NCBI RefSeq assembly: GCF_009870125.1 | Contig: NW_022881696.1 | Span: forward strand, 1-64,000 | Length of the DNA stretch: 64,000 nucleotides | Reading direction: 5' to 3' | Origin: Drosophila pseudoobscura | Lineage: Eukaryota > Arthropoda > Insecta > Diptera > Drosophilidae | Shown: positions 23,207-34,145 of the stretch, in pieces | Layout of the letters: each line of letters begins with the position of its first letter | Numbering within the stretch: the first letter of the stretch is position 1 | Notes under the pieces: model-generated | Told to the model about the DNA's origin: nothing | Seen by the model: only the letters and a program-made list of their open reading frames with translations | Databases searched by the model: none | Program-made: the position numbers and the translations under genes

Positions 23207-23824
23207 AATTACCTTAATCCCTAATAAATGCTCTATTCGGCACTGAAATGGTATTTCAACTCAATTCAAATTTAATAATTAGGCGAAATAGCTTATGTAG
23301 AAATTCGAAAGTATTCTTCTATGGATAATCTCATTCAAGCATTCTAAAAAAAAGATCAAAAACATGCTATGGGTATTTTTACTGTACATCAACTACTGAG
23401 GATGGAATTTGGAATTCGTGTTTATTTGGAACCCATTTCGATCCTACGCCACAGCAATGCGTGTCACCCGCTGCTTACGCCTGCTCACTCAACCGTTGCG
23501 GCAATGTTGCTTCGCCCTTCATGGCTGTATTCAATACAAATTGCACGGAGTATGAAATCTGCTCGAGCAGCGCTACAAACTACTGTCCAAGCTCAAACAA
23601 GTACTACGATGAGGTACATAACATATGCACAACAAAACCACTTAATTACACTATTTGCGAGGCAAGCACATAAAATTACCTTAATCCCTAATAAATGCTC
23701 TATTCGGCACTGAAATGGTATTTCAACTCAATTCAAATTTAATAATTAGGCGAAATAGCTTATGTAGAAATTCGAAAGTATTCTTCTATGGATAATCTCA
23801 TTCAAGCATTCTAAAAAAAAGATC
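22891..23824 (+). repeat. Perfect 467-bp tandem duplication
   Basis: Unit 1 is 22891-23357 and unit 2 is 23358-23824, both from AAAAACATGCTATGGG to CTAAAAAAAAGATC. I saw no differences when reading them side by side, and the translated frames are identical. Identity over noncoding flank as well as exon means a very recent event or an assembly duplication. Confidence 0.92.
23358..23673 (+). pseudogene. Partial 3' copy of the 22-kb CBM14 gene
   Basis: Second unit of the tandem duplication. It carries most of the fourth and the whole fifth CBM14 domain, stop codon and 3' flank, but no promoter, start or signal peptide. It could only be read as an extended 3' UTR of the parent transcript. Confidence 0.8.
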
Positions 23825-24834
23825 TGCAGAATTCGAAGACTATTAGAGGTGTAGAGGTGATGCTGTAGTTGTCATTTGATCGGAGTTTATGCTGTAAATG
23901 TATCCGATCTATGGCTCCTATTACCCATCCACTTACAGCGGAAAATTCTTCCAGATGAACAGAGCAAGAATAGAGAGTACCGATAAAAGATAGTGTGGCA
24001 ACAATTAGAGAGAGAGAGTTTTTAGAGAGTTTAGAAAGTGCTATAAAATGCTCAAAGATTTTTGCAGCAAAGCTCTAGTATGTAGAGAAATATAGAGGTC
24101 ACTTACGTTTATTGAATTTTAAGAACTGATTCATAGGTTTGATCATTACTTCTGCTTAGAAGTAAATCATCGCAAACTGATCCGAACTTGTGACCATTCC
24201 AAAATATTTATGAAACTGTGGACATTTAATAATGAGCTATGGTTAATAGTGGCAGCAGGAGTCAACCTCAACAAGAGTGCTATGGACATTTGGTAAAACG
24301 ATACATGCACATACTCGTATATTTCCAAAAAATGGAGCCATCAGAAGGGGGAAAAACAATCAAGATTTTATCAGTACGGTATTCTAAGTAATTCAATTTC
24401 CCTTCGTCGTTCGACACTCCATCATCGACTGCTGATGACATGGAGTGCCTGGTATTCAATGGCAATATCAATGCCACGGCTCTCACTCTCATCTCCGACA
24501 CATCCAATCTCGCTATCGATGCCGATGCCGATGCCGTGCAGATCAATCCGATATCGCATCTTCTACGTGTACTTGTACGTGTATGTCGTACGAGTATATT
24601 GTATATTGTATATTGATGGTGTCTGTCGTGTCGGTGGTGCTCCGTTCGAGTGCCAATGAGATCAATGACAATGTTATGCCGTGTAATTTACATGCTTCTC
24701 ACTATCGTACATCGGAGTGCGAATGCTATCTGGTCCTCTGATTGAGATATCAGACACCGCGACAAGCGACTCCCTAGTCAGGTGCATTTTGGAAATTGTT
24801 TTTCGCCGAAGAAAAGAGCAGAATGCTCTTTGCA
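23825..24834. other. Intergenic spacer
   Basis: No supported gene. Contains a GA-rich patch near 24010-24040 and TGTAC/GTATATTGTATATT microsatellite-like sequence near 24565-24615. Confidence 0.5.
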
Positions 24835-24870
24835 TATTTAAGGGGGAGGCGGCCCCCTGACAGCGCATCA
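24835..24870 (+). promoter_or_regulatory. TATA-like box and Initiator of the 25-kb CBM14 gene
   Basis: TATTTAAG at 24835-24842 followed about 30 bases later by CATCATTCAC, an Initiator-like sequence. The ATG is about 90 bases further on. Confidence 0.5.
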
Positions 24871-24959
24871 TTCACGTTTTGGTTGCTGCTCACAAGGGAT
24901 CGCACCGCAATTAAAATTCAAGGATACCAATAAAACTCTCCTCCGCACGGATATAGACT

Positions 24960-26144
24960 ATGAAGCAAGGTAGGTGTCAGGCCGCCAGGGTGCCTTCCCC
25001 TCCAATTATCCACTCCTTCATCCCTCGCATTCACCTTCGTTCCGGTGCACTCCGGTGTTTCTCAAATGCAGCTAGGGGAATCCTGTCATTGCTCGCTCTG
25101 GCCAGCCTGGCAGCCATAGCCTTGGGCAGCAATGCGATCGACGAGTTCGATTACCTTTCGGTCCAGGAGATTTGTAGCCTGCTGCCGTGGGAGACGAGCT
25201 TCCTGCGCCCGACCACCTGCGACAACTGGGTGACCTGCCCGGCCAACGGCTCCAGCCTGGAGCAAGGCGCTTGCGCCACCGGACTGTTCTACAATAAGCA
25301 GCTGGGCCGCTGCAACGTGGCCGCGAGCGTCAGGTGTCCCTACACAGGTGTGGAGGTCGGTGCCCCCGCTAACCTGTGCGCCAACGAGACCGAAGGCAGC
25401 TTCGTGCAAGACCCCAGCAGCAGCAACTGCCGCGGCTACATCCTCTGCCAGGGCCACACCCAGATCCACGCCAACTGCCCCAGCGAGCTGATCTTCAATC
25501 CCACTTCCCGCTCCTGCGTCTACAACAACCAGTACACGTGCCCGCAGAGCCAGAAGACGCACACCAGCCCGGCATGTCGGGCCCTGCCCAACAACACGCG
25601 CCTGGCTCACACCGAGCACTGCGAGAGGTACTACGAGTGCATAAACGATATCCTCCACACCCGCGAGTGTGAACCTCAGAAGGCCTACGACGTGAACAGG
25701 GGCTACTGCGTGGACATCGATTTGGTGTCCTGCTATGCCACGGCCGCCCTGCCGGAGCCGGAGAACACATACTGCCTGAACAGAACCGCTGGATACCACG
25801 CGGATGACCAGTCCTGCAGCCATTACTACATCTGCGGCAAACCCGTCAACGGCAAGTACGACACGGAGCCCCAGCATCTGAGCTGCGCCCTCGGCCAGTA
25901 CTTTGACATCGAGAAACTCTCCTGTCGCGACCGTCTCAACGTTCGCTGTTTGCTGGACCGCTGCGTGGGCAATAACATGTCGTACGTGAACGTGGTCGAT
26001 GATTGCCAAAAATATGCCCGCTGCTCGGGCGGCGTCACCGCCGGCACCGGCCGTTGTCCGGAGAATTACTACTTCGATGAGCGCAGCCAGGGCTGCACGC
26101 CCATCAACTACAACTACATTGCCTGCTCGCCGAGGATTGTCTAA
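24960..26144 (+). CDS. Secreted five-domain chitin-binding (CBM14) protein
   Basis: Exon 1 is 24960-24969 (ATGAAGCAAG); intron 24970-25071 of 102 bases, donor GTAGGT and acceptor AAATGCAG; exon 2 is 25072-26144. The spliced start MKQARGILSLLALASLAAIA is a textbook signal peptide, whereas the unspliced frame is not; 360 aa. Five CBM14 domains start at EICSLLPWE, LCANETEGS, ACRALPNNT, YCLNRTAGY and RCVGNNMSY. The intron is a multiple of three without stops, so retention would still give an open protein with a spoiled signal. Several N-glycosylation sequons (NETE, NNTR, NRTA, NMSY). An AATAAA follows at 26172. Confidence 0.88.
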   Translation: MKQGRCQAARVPSPPIIHSFIPRIHLRSGALRCFSNAARGILSLLALASLAAIALGSNAIDEFDYLSVQEICSLLPWETSFLRPTTCDNWVTCPANGSSLEQGACATGLFYNKQLGRCNVAASVRCPYTGVEVGAPANLCANETEGSFVQDPSSSNCRGYILCQGHTQIHANCPSELIFNPTSRSCVYNNQYTCPQSQKTHTSPACRALPNNTRLAHTEHCERYYECINDILHTRECEPQKAYDVNRGYCVDIDLVSCYATAALPEPENTYCLNRTAGYHADDQSCSHYYICGKPVNGKYDTEPQHLSCALGQYFDIEKLSCRDRLNVRCLLDRCVGNNMSYVNVVDDCQKYARCSGGVTAGTGRCPENYYFDERSQGCTPINYNYIACSPRIV

Positions 26145-26171
26145 CCCGTAATTGGCTCACCCGTAAATTAA

Positions 26172-26177
26172 AATAAA
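26172..26177 (+). terminator. Poly(A) signal of the 25-kb CBM14 gene
   Basis: AATAAA 28 bases after the TAA stop. Confidence 0.55.
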
Positions 26178-27941
26178 ACCCGAGCGTATCATGGTGGAGG
26201 TCACAAGTTAGAGGATGGGCATACATGGAAGCAACACTAGCACGCACGATTAAACATTTTCCCAACACGGTAGAACACGAGATATTGTAATTTTGAATTT
26301 TTTTTTTTGCATACTTTTATTAATATTAAACTTCAATAATGCATTCCAATTCCTTCCAATAGCTATGCCGGTTTATATATTACTATAGGGGCTAGTTCAT
26401 AGTTCAACTTAACGATAAAATGATAGGACTGTTTTATGCCTGATCGAAGAATGCACGATCCACGTTCACCTCTAGTCATCCTCCTCAGCATCATTTTACT
26501 CGAATGATTTGAATACTCCTCTTTCGTAGTCCATGATGGGACTCCACTCGAATGATGAGGATCGGGACGAAGATGGAGATGGAGATGGGGACGTGGCCAG
26601 AGGAAGGAGACAGCAAATGTTCATTTGCAGAGCTCGAGCTGTGCCTCGATAAGGTTCCTTCCAGAAGAGTTCTTTGGTACGGGGTACGGGTACGGCCTTC
26701 CCCATCAAATTACGCCGCATACCACATGCCGCATACCGCTTTTGGCAATCGCTCTTCGTTACAGTTCAAGTGCCCAGACATTATCAATTTTCAATTTTAA
26801 TTAAAAGAGTACCATCGTCGCCAGATTTCGGGTTCGAAGAATTCGGTGCCATACCGTTATTTGATAGCCCGATAACAGATTCAACATTTGAGGGTGCTGA
26901 CTTTTATACTATTTCCGTGTTCCGATCTTGCCACTGACTGAACAGGTGGGCAGGCACCCGCTTCAGGAGAGTGTTTGCCAGAAAAATTATGTTCCTCCAC
27001 ATGATTCGGAATCTGCTGTAGAGCTCTAGTATCCATAAAGGATATACTTATTATTTTTTTATTTTTTTTTTATTTTTTTAGTGTATAGATAATTGTGTAT
27101 TTGGTGTATTTAATAAATATGGCCTCCGATTAGCGGGAATTCTGAGAAATAAGAGAGGCCGGAAAGTAGTCATGTGACAGCATGTGTGGAAGAAGATTCA
27201 TGGATCCCCCGAGGCATGACAGGAGGCAGAAAGCTACAATTGTAATATGTTCATAGCGGCCTAATATTATGCCCGATTATGGAATACGTAGGCTGCCCCG
27301 TTTATGTCCGTAGCCATGGCTATTTTTATATATTGCCATTTAAAAGTTTTGAATGAGTTTTTGACCACCCAAAACATTAAATCAAGGGATCCTCTGACTT
27401 GCAGATAAAGCCTTGCCTTGCAGACAATTCCTTGTGAGTGCCAAAAGTAGTACTGCGAAAGTAGGGTTAAACGTTTTGAAATGTGTGTAAAATGTGTTCA
27501 TCTTCCTTAAGAATATTTTTGAAAACAATAAAATCATTTTAAAGGTTATTTGGTTGGCCTTTCACTATTAGTCGCTAGTAAGCGGCTTCTTTGCCTGCTG
27601 CTGCCATTCACAGTCCTGCGTAGACTGACTAGTAGCCTCGATCCTTTACTTCAGCAGTCTACAAAAACCGCTGAGGCATCTGAAGAGCTTTTGGCGCCTC
27701 TTCCTCCATGCACAGCTGTGCATTCCCAAAAATGCATGACGTCATGTCCGGATCATGTTTTATTAGTGCTGTAGTTATTATGTTGGCCAATCGATACACA
27801 GAAATCTACCCAGAGGACAAAGTGCCTTAATCGCTATTAAGATTTGATAGTACTCGCCTGACATTGACAGCAGAGTCGTATTTATTGTCGAGGCATAAGG
27901 TATCTAACAAGAGTCTAATTAAAACCGATTGCGTACGCTGC
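26178..27941. other. Intergenic spacer between two CBM14 genes
   Basis: AT-rich, including a T-rich tract at 27050-27080. Two weak coding-like stretches were seen: 26496-26720 on the minus strand and 27550-27774 on the plus strand (ends PCTAVHSQKCMTSC...). Neither has supporting signals strong enough to call a gene. Confidence 0.45.
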
Positions 27942-29170
27942 TCACGAGGCTTCAGTACTGGCGCTGGCGCTGGCGCTGGGGCTGGGGCTGGGACTGGTCC
28001 CGTCCGTGTCATCATTCATAGCTGTTTGCGACACGACTTTGGTCGAAGCTGCAGCTGATAGCTGGCAGGCGGGATAAGATATTACCTGCGTTGTGCAGCG
28101 TTGAGTCACCTCATCGAAGTACTCTTCGCCTGGGCAGGTGCCCGCGCCTATGCTGGCTCCGTCCTGGCATAAGGAGAATCCCCTGCAACCGTCATCCGAC
28201 TCGCTGGCCAGTTGAATGGTCGTATTGCCGAGACCCACGCAGCGGTCGTAGGCGCAGGGCGCCTTGTAGCGGGGCACGCAGGCACCACCGTCGACGGCCA
28301 GGAAGAACCTTCCGTCAGAGCACACGGCATGCTCCAGGGCCATTTGACCGTCCTCTAGCTCGTGGCAGTAGTAGTAGCCGTTGCAAGAGATGTTATCGGA
28401 CACGAAGTCGCCAGCATGGGCGCAGACGCCCATCTCGTCGATATCCGGGGCCACGGTGAAGTCGCACTCCACGTTCTGCGGATAGTCACATCGTGCAGAG
28501 CCGGCGCTGAAATAGAAGGTGCCAGGGCAGGTGCCATTGAGCACCTGGCCGTCCCAGCACATTTGCCAGCCGTTGCAGTTGGTGGTGTCCTTGATGAAGA
28601 CGCCGTCGGGCAGGATGTTGCAGTAGTTGTCCGGGTCCATCTTCACCTGGCAGGGAAAGTTCCGTATGCAGTCTTCCGTTCCGGCACTATAGTTCATTCC
28701 CGTGGGGCACGTTCCTTTCGTCCCCTTTCCGTTCAGACAGTAGTAGTAACTGCTGCAGGAGTACGGATCGGCGGTGAAGCCATTCAGAACCGATGCGCAT
28801 GGATCGCTCGACACGCACTTGATGCTGTCCGAGGCCACACACTCCTCGCTCTCTCTGTCGTAAAAGAGGTCAGCGCCACAGGTTCCGGCGACTGGCTTCC
28901 CATCGACGCACTCTATCCAGGCGTTGCACGCACGGGGATCGTTGATTTTCGTCCCGTTGACGACCAGGGTGCAGATGACACTCGGGTCAAAGGAGGCGCT
29001 ACCCAGTGGCACCAGGGCTAGTCCAAGGATCACAAATATCCCGGCATCTAGTGCGAATAAATTTAAATTAAATAAACATTAGCACAAACTTTCAAGACTA
29101 TTTAGATGCTCTCTCAGAATTTTGTCTAGTGATATTCCATTCGTACAAACGATGTATTTTACGTACTCAT
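27942..29170 (-). CDS. Secreted five-domain chitin-binding (CBM14) protein with Ser/Ala-rich tail
   Basis: Exon 1 is only four coding bases, 29170-29167 (ATGA); 119-base intron with donor GTACGT and acceptor GCACTAG; exon 2 is 29047-27942. The spliced start MNAGIFVILGLALVPLG is a good signal peptide; 369 aa. No ATG in exon 2 before the domains could replace it. CBM14 domains start at ICTLVVNGT, PCASVLNGF, YCNILPDGV, VCAHAGDFV and RCVGLGNTT. A C-terminal tail of about 40 residues ends in SPSPSPSASASASTEAS, encoded by a (GGCGCT)n-type repeat on the plus strand at about 27960-27995. The tail could be O-glycosylated, like peritrophin mucins. Confidence 0.87.
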
Positions 29171-29249
29171 GTTGCTTGTATGGGGCATTGGAGAAGACTC
29201 AAAATGTTTTATCAACGCTCCAAGCTGAAATCGTGGCAACGGCAACGTT

Positions 29250-29280
29250 CAACTGGAAGGCGCACAGCACTGGTTTTATA
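29250..29280 (-). promoter_or_regulatory. TATA box and Initiator of the 28-kb CBM14 gene
   Basis: Minus-strand TATAAAA at 29280-29274, with TTCCAGTTG about 25 bases downstream. The ATG is at 29170. Confidence 0.65.
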
Positions 29281-30270
29281 CTCGTATACAGCACAGAAAC
29301 ACAACGATGATGGTTCGGGCGTTCCGCATGTCCATAAATTTCTGAGCATTACTTCACAGTCGGAACTGTCGTCAGTTTTAGTCAATGGCTAAAATTGGGG
29401 TTGAGCGTATATTCATATTTATGTTTTATCAAATGCTGCTAAAGCCTAATTTGACATTTTTTGATATATTTGGGAGCTCCGAGGCTGGTGGTCGATTTAC
29501 AAACTGCGTATTATATAGAGGATCAGCAATATACGTTCCTTTTTCCAGAGGACACCCAGAGAGTGGCCAGACACTCGCATAGAGTGGCAAAGAGCTGATG
29601 GAACAAGAACATTCTTTCGTAAAATAATGATCATGAGGGTGCTGGAAGGCAAATTGTCACGGATCAACTCTGAAAGACCGTCTATTGATCCTGAGAAGAG
29701 GAAGTTCTAAAATAAATCCCTCTATATTACGATCATTGGGTAGTTATAAAAATTCGAATTTAAAGTCAGTGCAGCCATACAAATACTTTAACAGAAATAT
29801 ACATATGCATGAGGTGGTGCAAATATGGTTTATTCCGGTATATGTATGTATGTGTTTTTCGACTCCAAAGTCGTTCGCCTGATAAGACAAATGTATGTTC
29901 ATCATGGTATAAATAAACTCCGATGACCAGTTCATGACAAAAATACAACTGATTATGGTTTTGATACGAGGAAAAGGAGGCAAAGTCTTGTGTTATTCAA
30001 AGTATTTCCTCCGTCTGCTTAACAATAAATAAATTTAGCGATTGGCGATTAAATAATGAGACCATATTTTCCTTTATTTTCGTTGATTTCTGCAAATTGC
30101 GTAGTCGTGCTATTTATGGGTGCAATTCGTGAATAGCCATCGATCATGCAAAATAATTTTGACCATAAGTGGGGAGGTTCGATTCATCATGTCTCGTGCT
30201 TGACGTGTCGTCGATCAATGCGATCCGGGCAATTCCTCCTCCGCCGACGATAAATGTCGGCTCGGATCCA
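29281..30270. other. Intergenic spacer between divergent CBM14 promoters
   Basis: About 1 kb between two divergently transcribed CBM14 genes. AT-rich with no coding frame that I trust. Confidence 0.5.
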
Positions 30271-30278
30271 TATAAAAG
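30271..30278 (+). promoter_or_regulatory. TATA box of the 30-kb CBM14 gene
   Basis: TATAAAAG, 75 bases before the micro-exon start codon. Confidence 0.65.
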
Positions 30279-30352
30279 CCTGCCAAGGCAAGGGCTCCCC
30301 AACAGTGTTCGACTGTAAGCTACCAGAACGCGCACTGAAGAAAATTCCAAAT

Positions 30353-31593
30353 ATGTTGGGTGGGTGCTGCTGAAACACATGGCTATACTACACATTCTAC
30401 ATAGAATAAATAGAATACAATCTACAATCATTAATGTTTCTCCAATAGGTAGAGATCAAGGATCGATGCTCGCCGCCCTCCTGCTGCTGCTCTGCAGCTG
30501 CACGGCTCCGGCTGCTGCAAATCTGAACATGAGTGCCCTCTGCCTGATGGTACCCGACGGCATGTTCGTGTCCAGCCAGGCGGATTGCTCCAGCTACTAT
30601 CAATGCCAGGGCGCGACGGCCAGCTTGCTGAGCTGCTCCAACGGGCAGTACTTCGACAAGGACGCGCAGATGTGTGTGGCATCCTCGCAGAGCACCTGCG
30701 CAAGCAAGAGCCAGCCCTGTCTGGGGAAGGCGGTGGGCACCTTCCAGGCGGACAGTAGCTCCTGTGGTGGCTACTGGTACTGCAGTGCCTCGGGCGCCTT
30801 GAGCGGCAGCTGCCCCAGCGGCGAGAACTTCGATCCCACCAAATCGGCCTGTGTCTATCCTTACCAGTATGCGTGCACAGTGTCGACCGTGGACAACGGA
30901 AGCGGTGCCAGCTTAGAAGTGTCGCTCAATCTGTGCTCCATAATCGAGAACGGTTTCTACTTTGGAAGCGCCTCGAATTGCAGTGGATGGAACTACTGCC
31001 AGGACAATGTGCTGCATACCGGCACCTGCCAGAACGGGTTGATCTTCAACGTGAATGGACGGAGCTGTGGCTACCGTGGTTCCAGCTCCTGCGCACAGGT
31101 TACCAACGACCCCTCGTTGACCGCAGCCGCAGCCCCATCGAACTGCACCACGTCTGGCGAAAAGAAGGCCGCCACCGCGTGCAACCAGTACTACCTCTGC
31201 ACCGGCAGCACCTACTCCCTGATAACATGTGCCACTGGCTCGTACTACGACACCGTCTCGATGCAATGCGTAAGCCGCATGCAGGCGCGCAATGACTGCG
31301 ATCGCTGCCTGGGCTCCACGAAGACCTTTGTGAATGCCTACTCGAACAGCAGCTGCGACCAGTACTTGTATTGCGTCAATGGCGTGCAGCAGGCGATTGA
31401 GACCTGCCCCGTGAACTACTACTTCAACGAGAATGTTGGAAGCTGCGTCTACGAAACGGAGCCACAGTTCGATTTCTGCAATCCCACAAAGGCATCAGGA
31501 GTGCCAGCAACAACGGCAGCCACAAACACGACCACAAGCGCATCAACAACAACGAAAGCTACTGCCACTAATACCACAGCAAAGCCCGTATAA
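30353..31593 (+). CDS. Secreted five-domain chitin-binding (CBM14) protein with Thr-rich mucin-like tail
   Basis: Exon 1 is 30353-30359 (ATGTTGG); 89-base intron, donor GTGGGT and acceptor CCAATAG; exon 2 is 30449-31593. Spliced N-terminus MLGRDQGSMLAALLLLLCS; signal peptide cleaved near APAAA; 383 aa. An in-frame second ATG in exon 2 (MLAALLL) could also start a signal peptide. CBM14 domains start at LCLMVPDGM, PCLGKAVGT, LCSIIENGF, NCTTSGEKK and RCLGSTKTF. The last 33 residues are Thr/Ala/Asn-rich (TTAATNTTTSASTTTKA), a likely O-glycosylated tail. Members with such tails often act in the mucus-like layer of the peritrophic matrix; that role is inferred. Confidence 0.87.
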
Positions 31594-32326
31594 TGCTTTT
31601 GCTTATCAAATATTGCAATTAAAGGAAGCCCCTTGAGTATTCGAGATTAGCATTTTGTCTGTCAGGATTGTATATTTAGTAGCATAGCTATAGGAGACTA
31701 TCTCCCGTACCATTTGGATCCGTATCTGTGTGTGCGTTGAGTAGGTTTTTAGTAACAGCCCACTGCCGTCTGCCTGTTCTGAGCGAACTCAGCATATCCC
31801 TTCGTTTGACATATATGTACATACATACATATAGAAAATGGGATCAGTAGTACCAGTACTATGCTGGAAAACCACGAGACCGTTTTTGTTGAGGTTAAGT
31901 AATAATCTTGGGTTGAGTCTGTTGGGAGCAAAAAATAACCCTTCCCTTCCCTACCCTACCACCTATTTCGACTGTTTCTGCCTGCGCTGATTAGTTCTCG
32001 CTGTTCAATTATTAAGGTTCGCCACTTATACTGATATGAACGAGCATAGATTGTCGGTGGGGTCTGCACCCATTCATGGTAGTCTTCGAGAAGCATGAGA
32101 ATCACCCGACAGCGCAATGGCTTGTCTCTTGGCTATGATTAAAATGATTATAGCGATGATAATTCAATAAAACTAAACTGATATAAAATTGAATCGTGTT
32201 TCTTGTATCATGTATCTATAATTCTCAGGAATCGAGCGCTTATCAATTGGCTTGTCGCTGAAAGAAGCTCTCAAAATATATGATTTATATTTTTGGCCAT
32301 CAGCGAAACGCCGCGACACACACAAG
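31594..32326. other. Intergenic spacer
   Basis: 3' flank of the 30-kb gene and upstream region of the 32.4-kb gene. Contains TTATCAATTGG near 32237 (GATA-type word). No gene. Confidence 0.5.
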
Positions 32327-32364
32327 TATAAAAGACAGGTGCTGGGAAAACTCCATATTCAGTC
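32327..32364 (+). promoter_or_regulatory. TATA box and Initiator of the 32.4-kb CBM14 gene
   Basis: TATAAAAG at 32327-32334 and TCAGTC at 32359-32364, ideal spacing; the ATG is about 50 bases after the Initiator. Confidence 0.75.
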
Positions 32365-32409
32365 ATTGACTAGCTTTCAGTATTAGTTCAAGCGGCCATC
32401 TCTGAAATC

Positions 32410-33670
32410 ATGACAACAGGCAAGTGAATCCCGTCGGAAGCATCCTCGGAAGACTGGCGTCGACAGGTGTAACAGGTAATAACGAAATTCAATCTGCATT
32501 CACAGGCAAATTCCTCTCGGCCGCCATCCTCTGCCTCGCGGTGGGCACTGCCTTGGGCGACGACGTGCTGGAGGGCAATTACAACGTGACGGCCTTCTGC
32601 ACGGCGGTGAAGACGGGCACCAATCTGGGCAGCATCGTCTCCTGCGACTACTACTATGTGTGCACTAGCACCGGACCCCAAAAAGCCTACTGCAGCAGCG
32701 GATACGCCTTCAGTCTATCCACGGGTTCCTGCACCCCAGTTGCTCAAGCGAACTGTTACTACGGCGTGGAGAATCCTTGTCTGGGAAGGACGGGCGAGAG
32801 CTGGGTGCCCGTTACGGGAACGTGCAACCAATACTACTACTGCCTGGACGGCGTCAACAAGGGACAGGGCTCCTGCAAGGGTACCCAGTCATTCGACAAG
32901 GTCAGCCAGCAGTGTGTCTACGGAAACTGCATTGCTGGCGTTGTAGACAATGATGAGCCCAACCTGACGAACATCTGCGAAGTCGTACCTTACGGCAAGT
33001 ACTTTGGCGACACCCAGACCTGTGATACATGGAACTATTGCCAAACCAACGGCACGCTTCAGTCGAACAAATGTTCATCGGTGAGATCCCGCGGATCCCT
33101 GCACCTTGCTTGAGCACTGTACTTATTCAATGCCCCTATTTTCAGGCATACAACGTGGAAACTGGCGAATGTGTGTACTTCAACGACAATGTGTGCAGCA
33201 GAGTCACCGATACCCCCCTGGGTACTGCCCCAACCCAGTGCGCCAACTCTGGTGATGTTAAGCCCAACGACAAAATCTGCGGCAGCTACTACACTTGCAA
33301 AGGAAAGACTTGGGTGTCAGTTGACTGCGCCTATGGATACTACTATAATGTTGAGACGAACAGCTGTGTGCTAAGAAAGACAGCCACACCGGTCGCGGGA
33401 TGCAATCGGTGTCAATACGCCACGACGACATGGGTGAATGCCGTGAGCAATACTACCTGCGGCACCTACTACTACTGCAACAACGGCCAGGCCTTACTCC
33501 AAACCTGCCAGGACAAGTATTACTTCAACGAAAACCAGCAGGGCTGTCTTTCGACTTCGGACACCACAAGTTTTGACACTTATGTAAAAAACAACGGAGC
33601 TTGTGCTGGTGCAACGGTTTCCGATGGATCCGAAACCAACGATCTAGCGAACGTTTATCGATTACCATAA
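32410..33670 (+). CDS. Secreted five-domain chitin-binding (CBM14) protein with a GC-AG first intron
   Basis: Exons 32410-32419 (ATGACAACAG), 32506-33080 and 33146-33670; 369 aa. The first intron starts GCAAGT rather than GT. Unspliced reading stops after ATG ACA ACA GGC AAG TGA, so splicing is needed, and joining at this GC donor gives MTTGKFLSAAILCLAVGTALG, a proper signal peptide. The second intron (GTGAGA to TTTTCAG, 65 bases, phase 0) falls inside the third domain and is absent from the other array members. CBM14 domains start at FCTAVKTGT, PCLGRTGES, ICEVVPYGK, QCANSGDVK and RCQYATTTW. It ends in a short polar tail. Confidence 0.85.
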
Positions 33671-34030
33671 AGAGGAAGTGCTTTTCCCGGTGTAAAAAAA
33701 AACAAAATTGTATCCGTATTATATTAAAAATATTCAGTTAATAACATTCACAAGCAAATCATTTGATGCACTACTTCTATGAATCATTCTTGAGGTTTAA
33801 GGAATTAAGGAGTCAATGAGTCATTTTTTTAGATTTCAATCATGGCGGAGTATTGTACTCGTGTGCCTACCCTCGCCGAAAATCACAATACAACGACATC
33901 GGGAAATTAGTATACAAAGTATGATGTTCAAGATCTGCGGCAGATCGCAGCACACACAGATTGCAAACACAAGTTTTCGATTAATTCTGACATTAGCCGC
34001 ACCCAGCGGTCCGTTGTGGAGGATCGGCTG

Positions 34031-34038
34031 TATAAAAG
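34031..34038 (+). promoter_or_regulatory. TATA box of the obst-F-like gene
   Basis: TATAAAAG, 115 bases upstream of the ATG. Confidence 0.6.
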
Positions 34039-34145
34039 GGAAGCACACGGAGTGGCGCCACCATATTGCGGTGCCGAAAAGAAACCGAAAAACACAACCC
34101 AACCAGAACCTATATCGAAATTCACGTCAAAGTGCCAAAACTGAA

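Noticed and set aside
25086-26009. 307-codon antisense frame over a CBM14 gene
   Set aside because: Mirror of GC-rich codon bias in the true exon; no cysteine pattern or start context.
26496-26720. Minus-strand 74-codon frame ending MDYERGVFKSFE
   Set aside because: No promoter, splice or poly(A) support, and a simple GATGGAGATG repeat explains much of its length.
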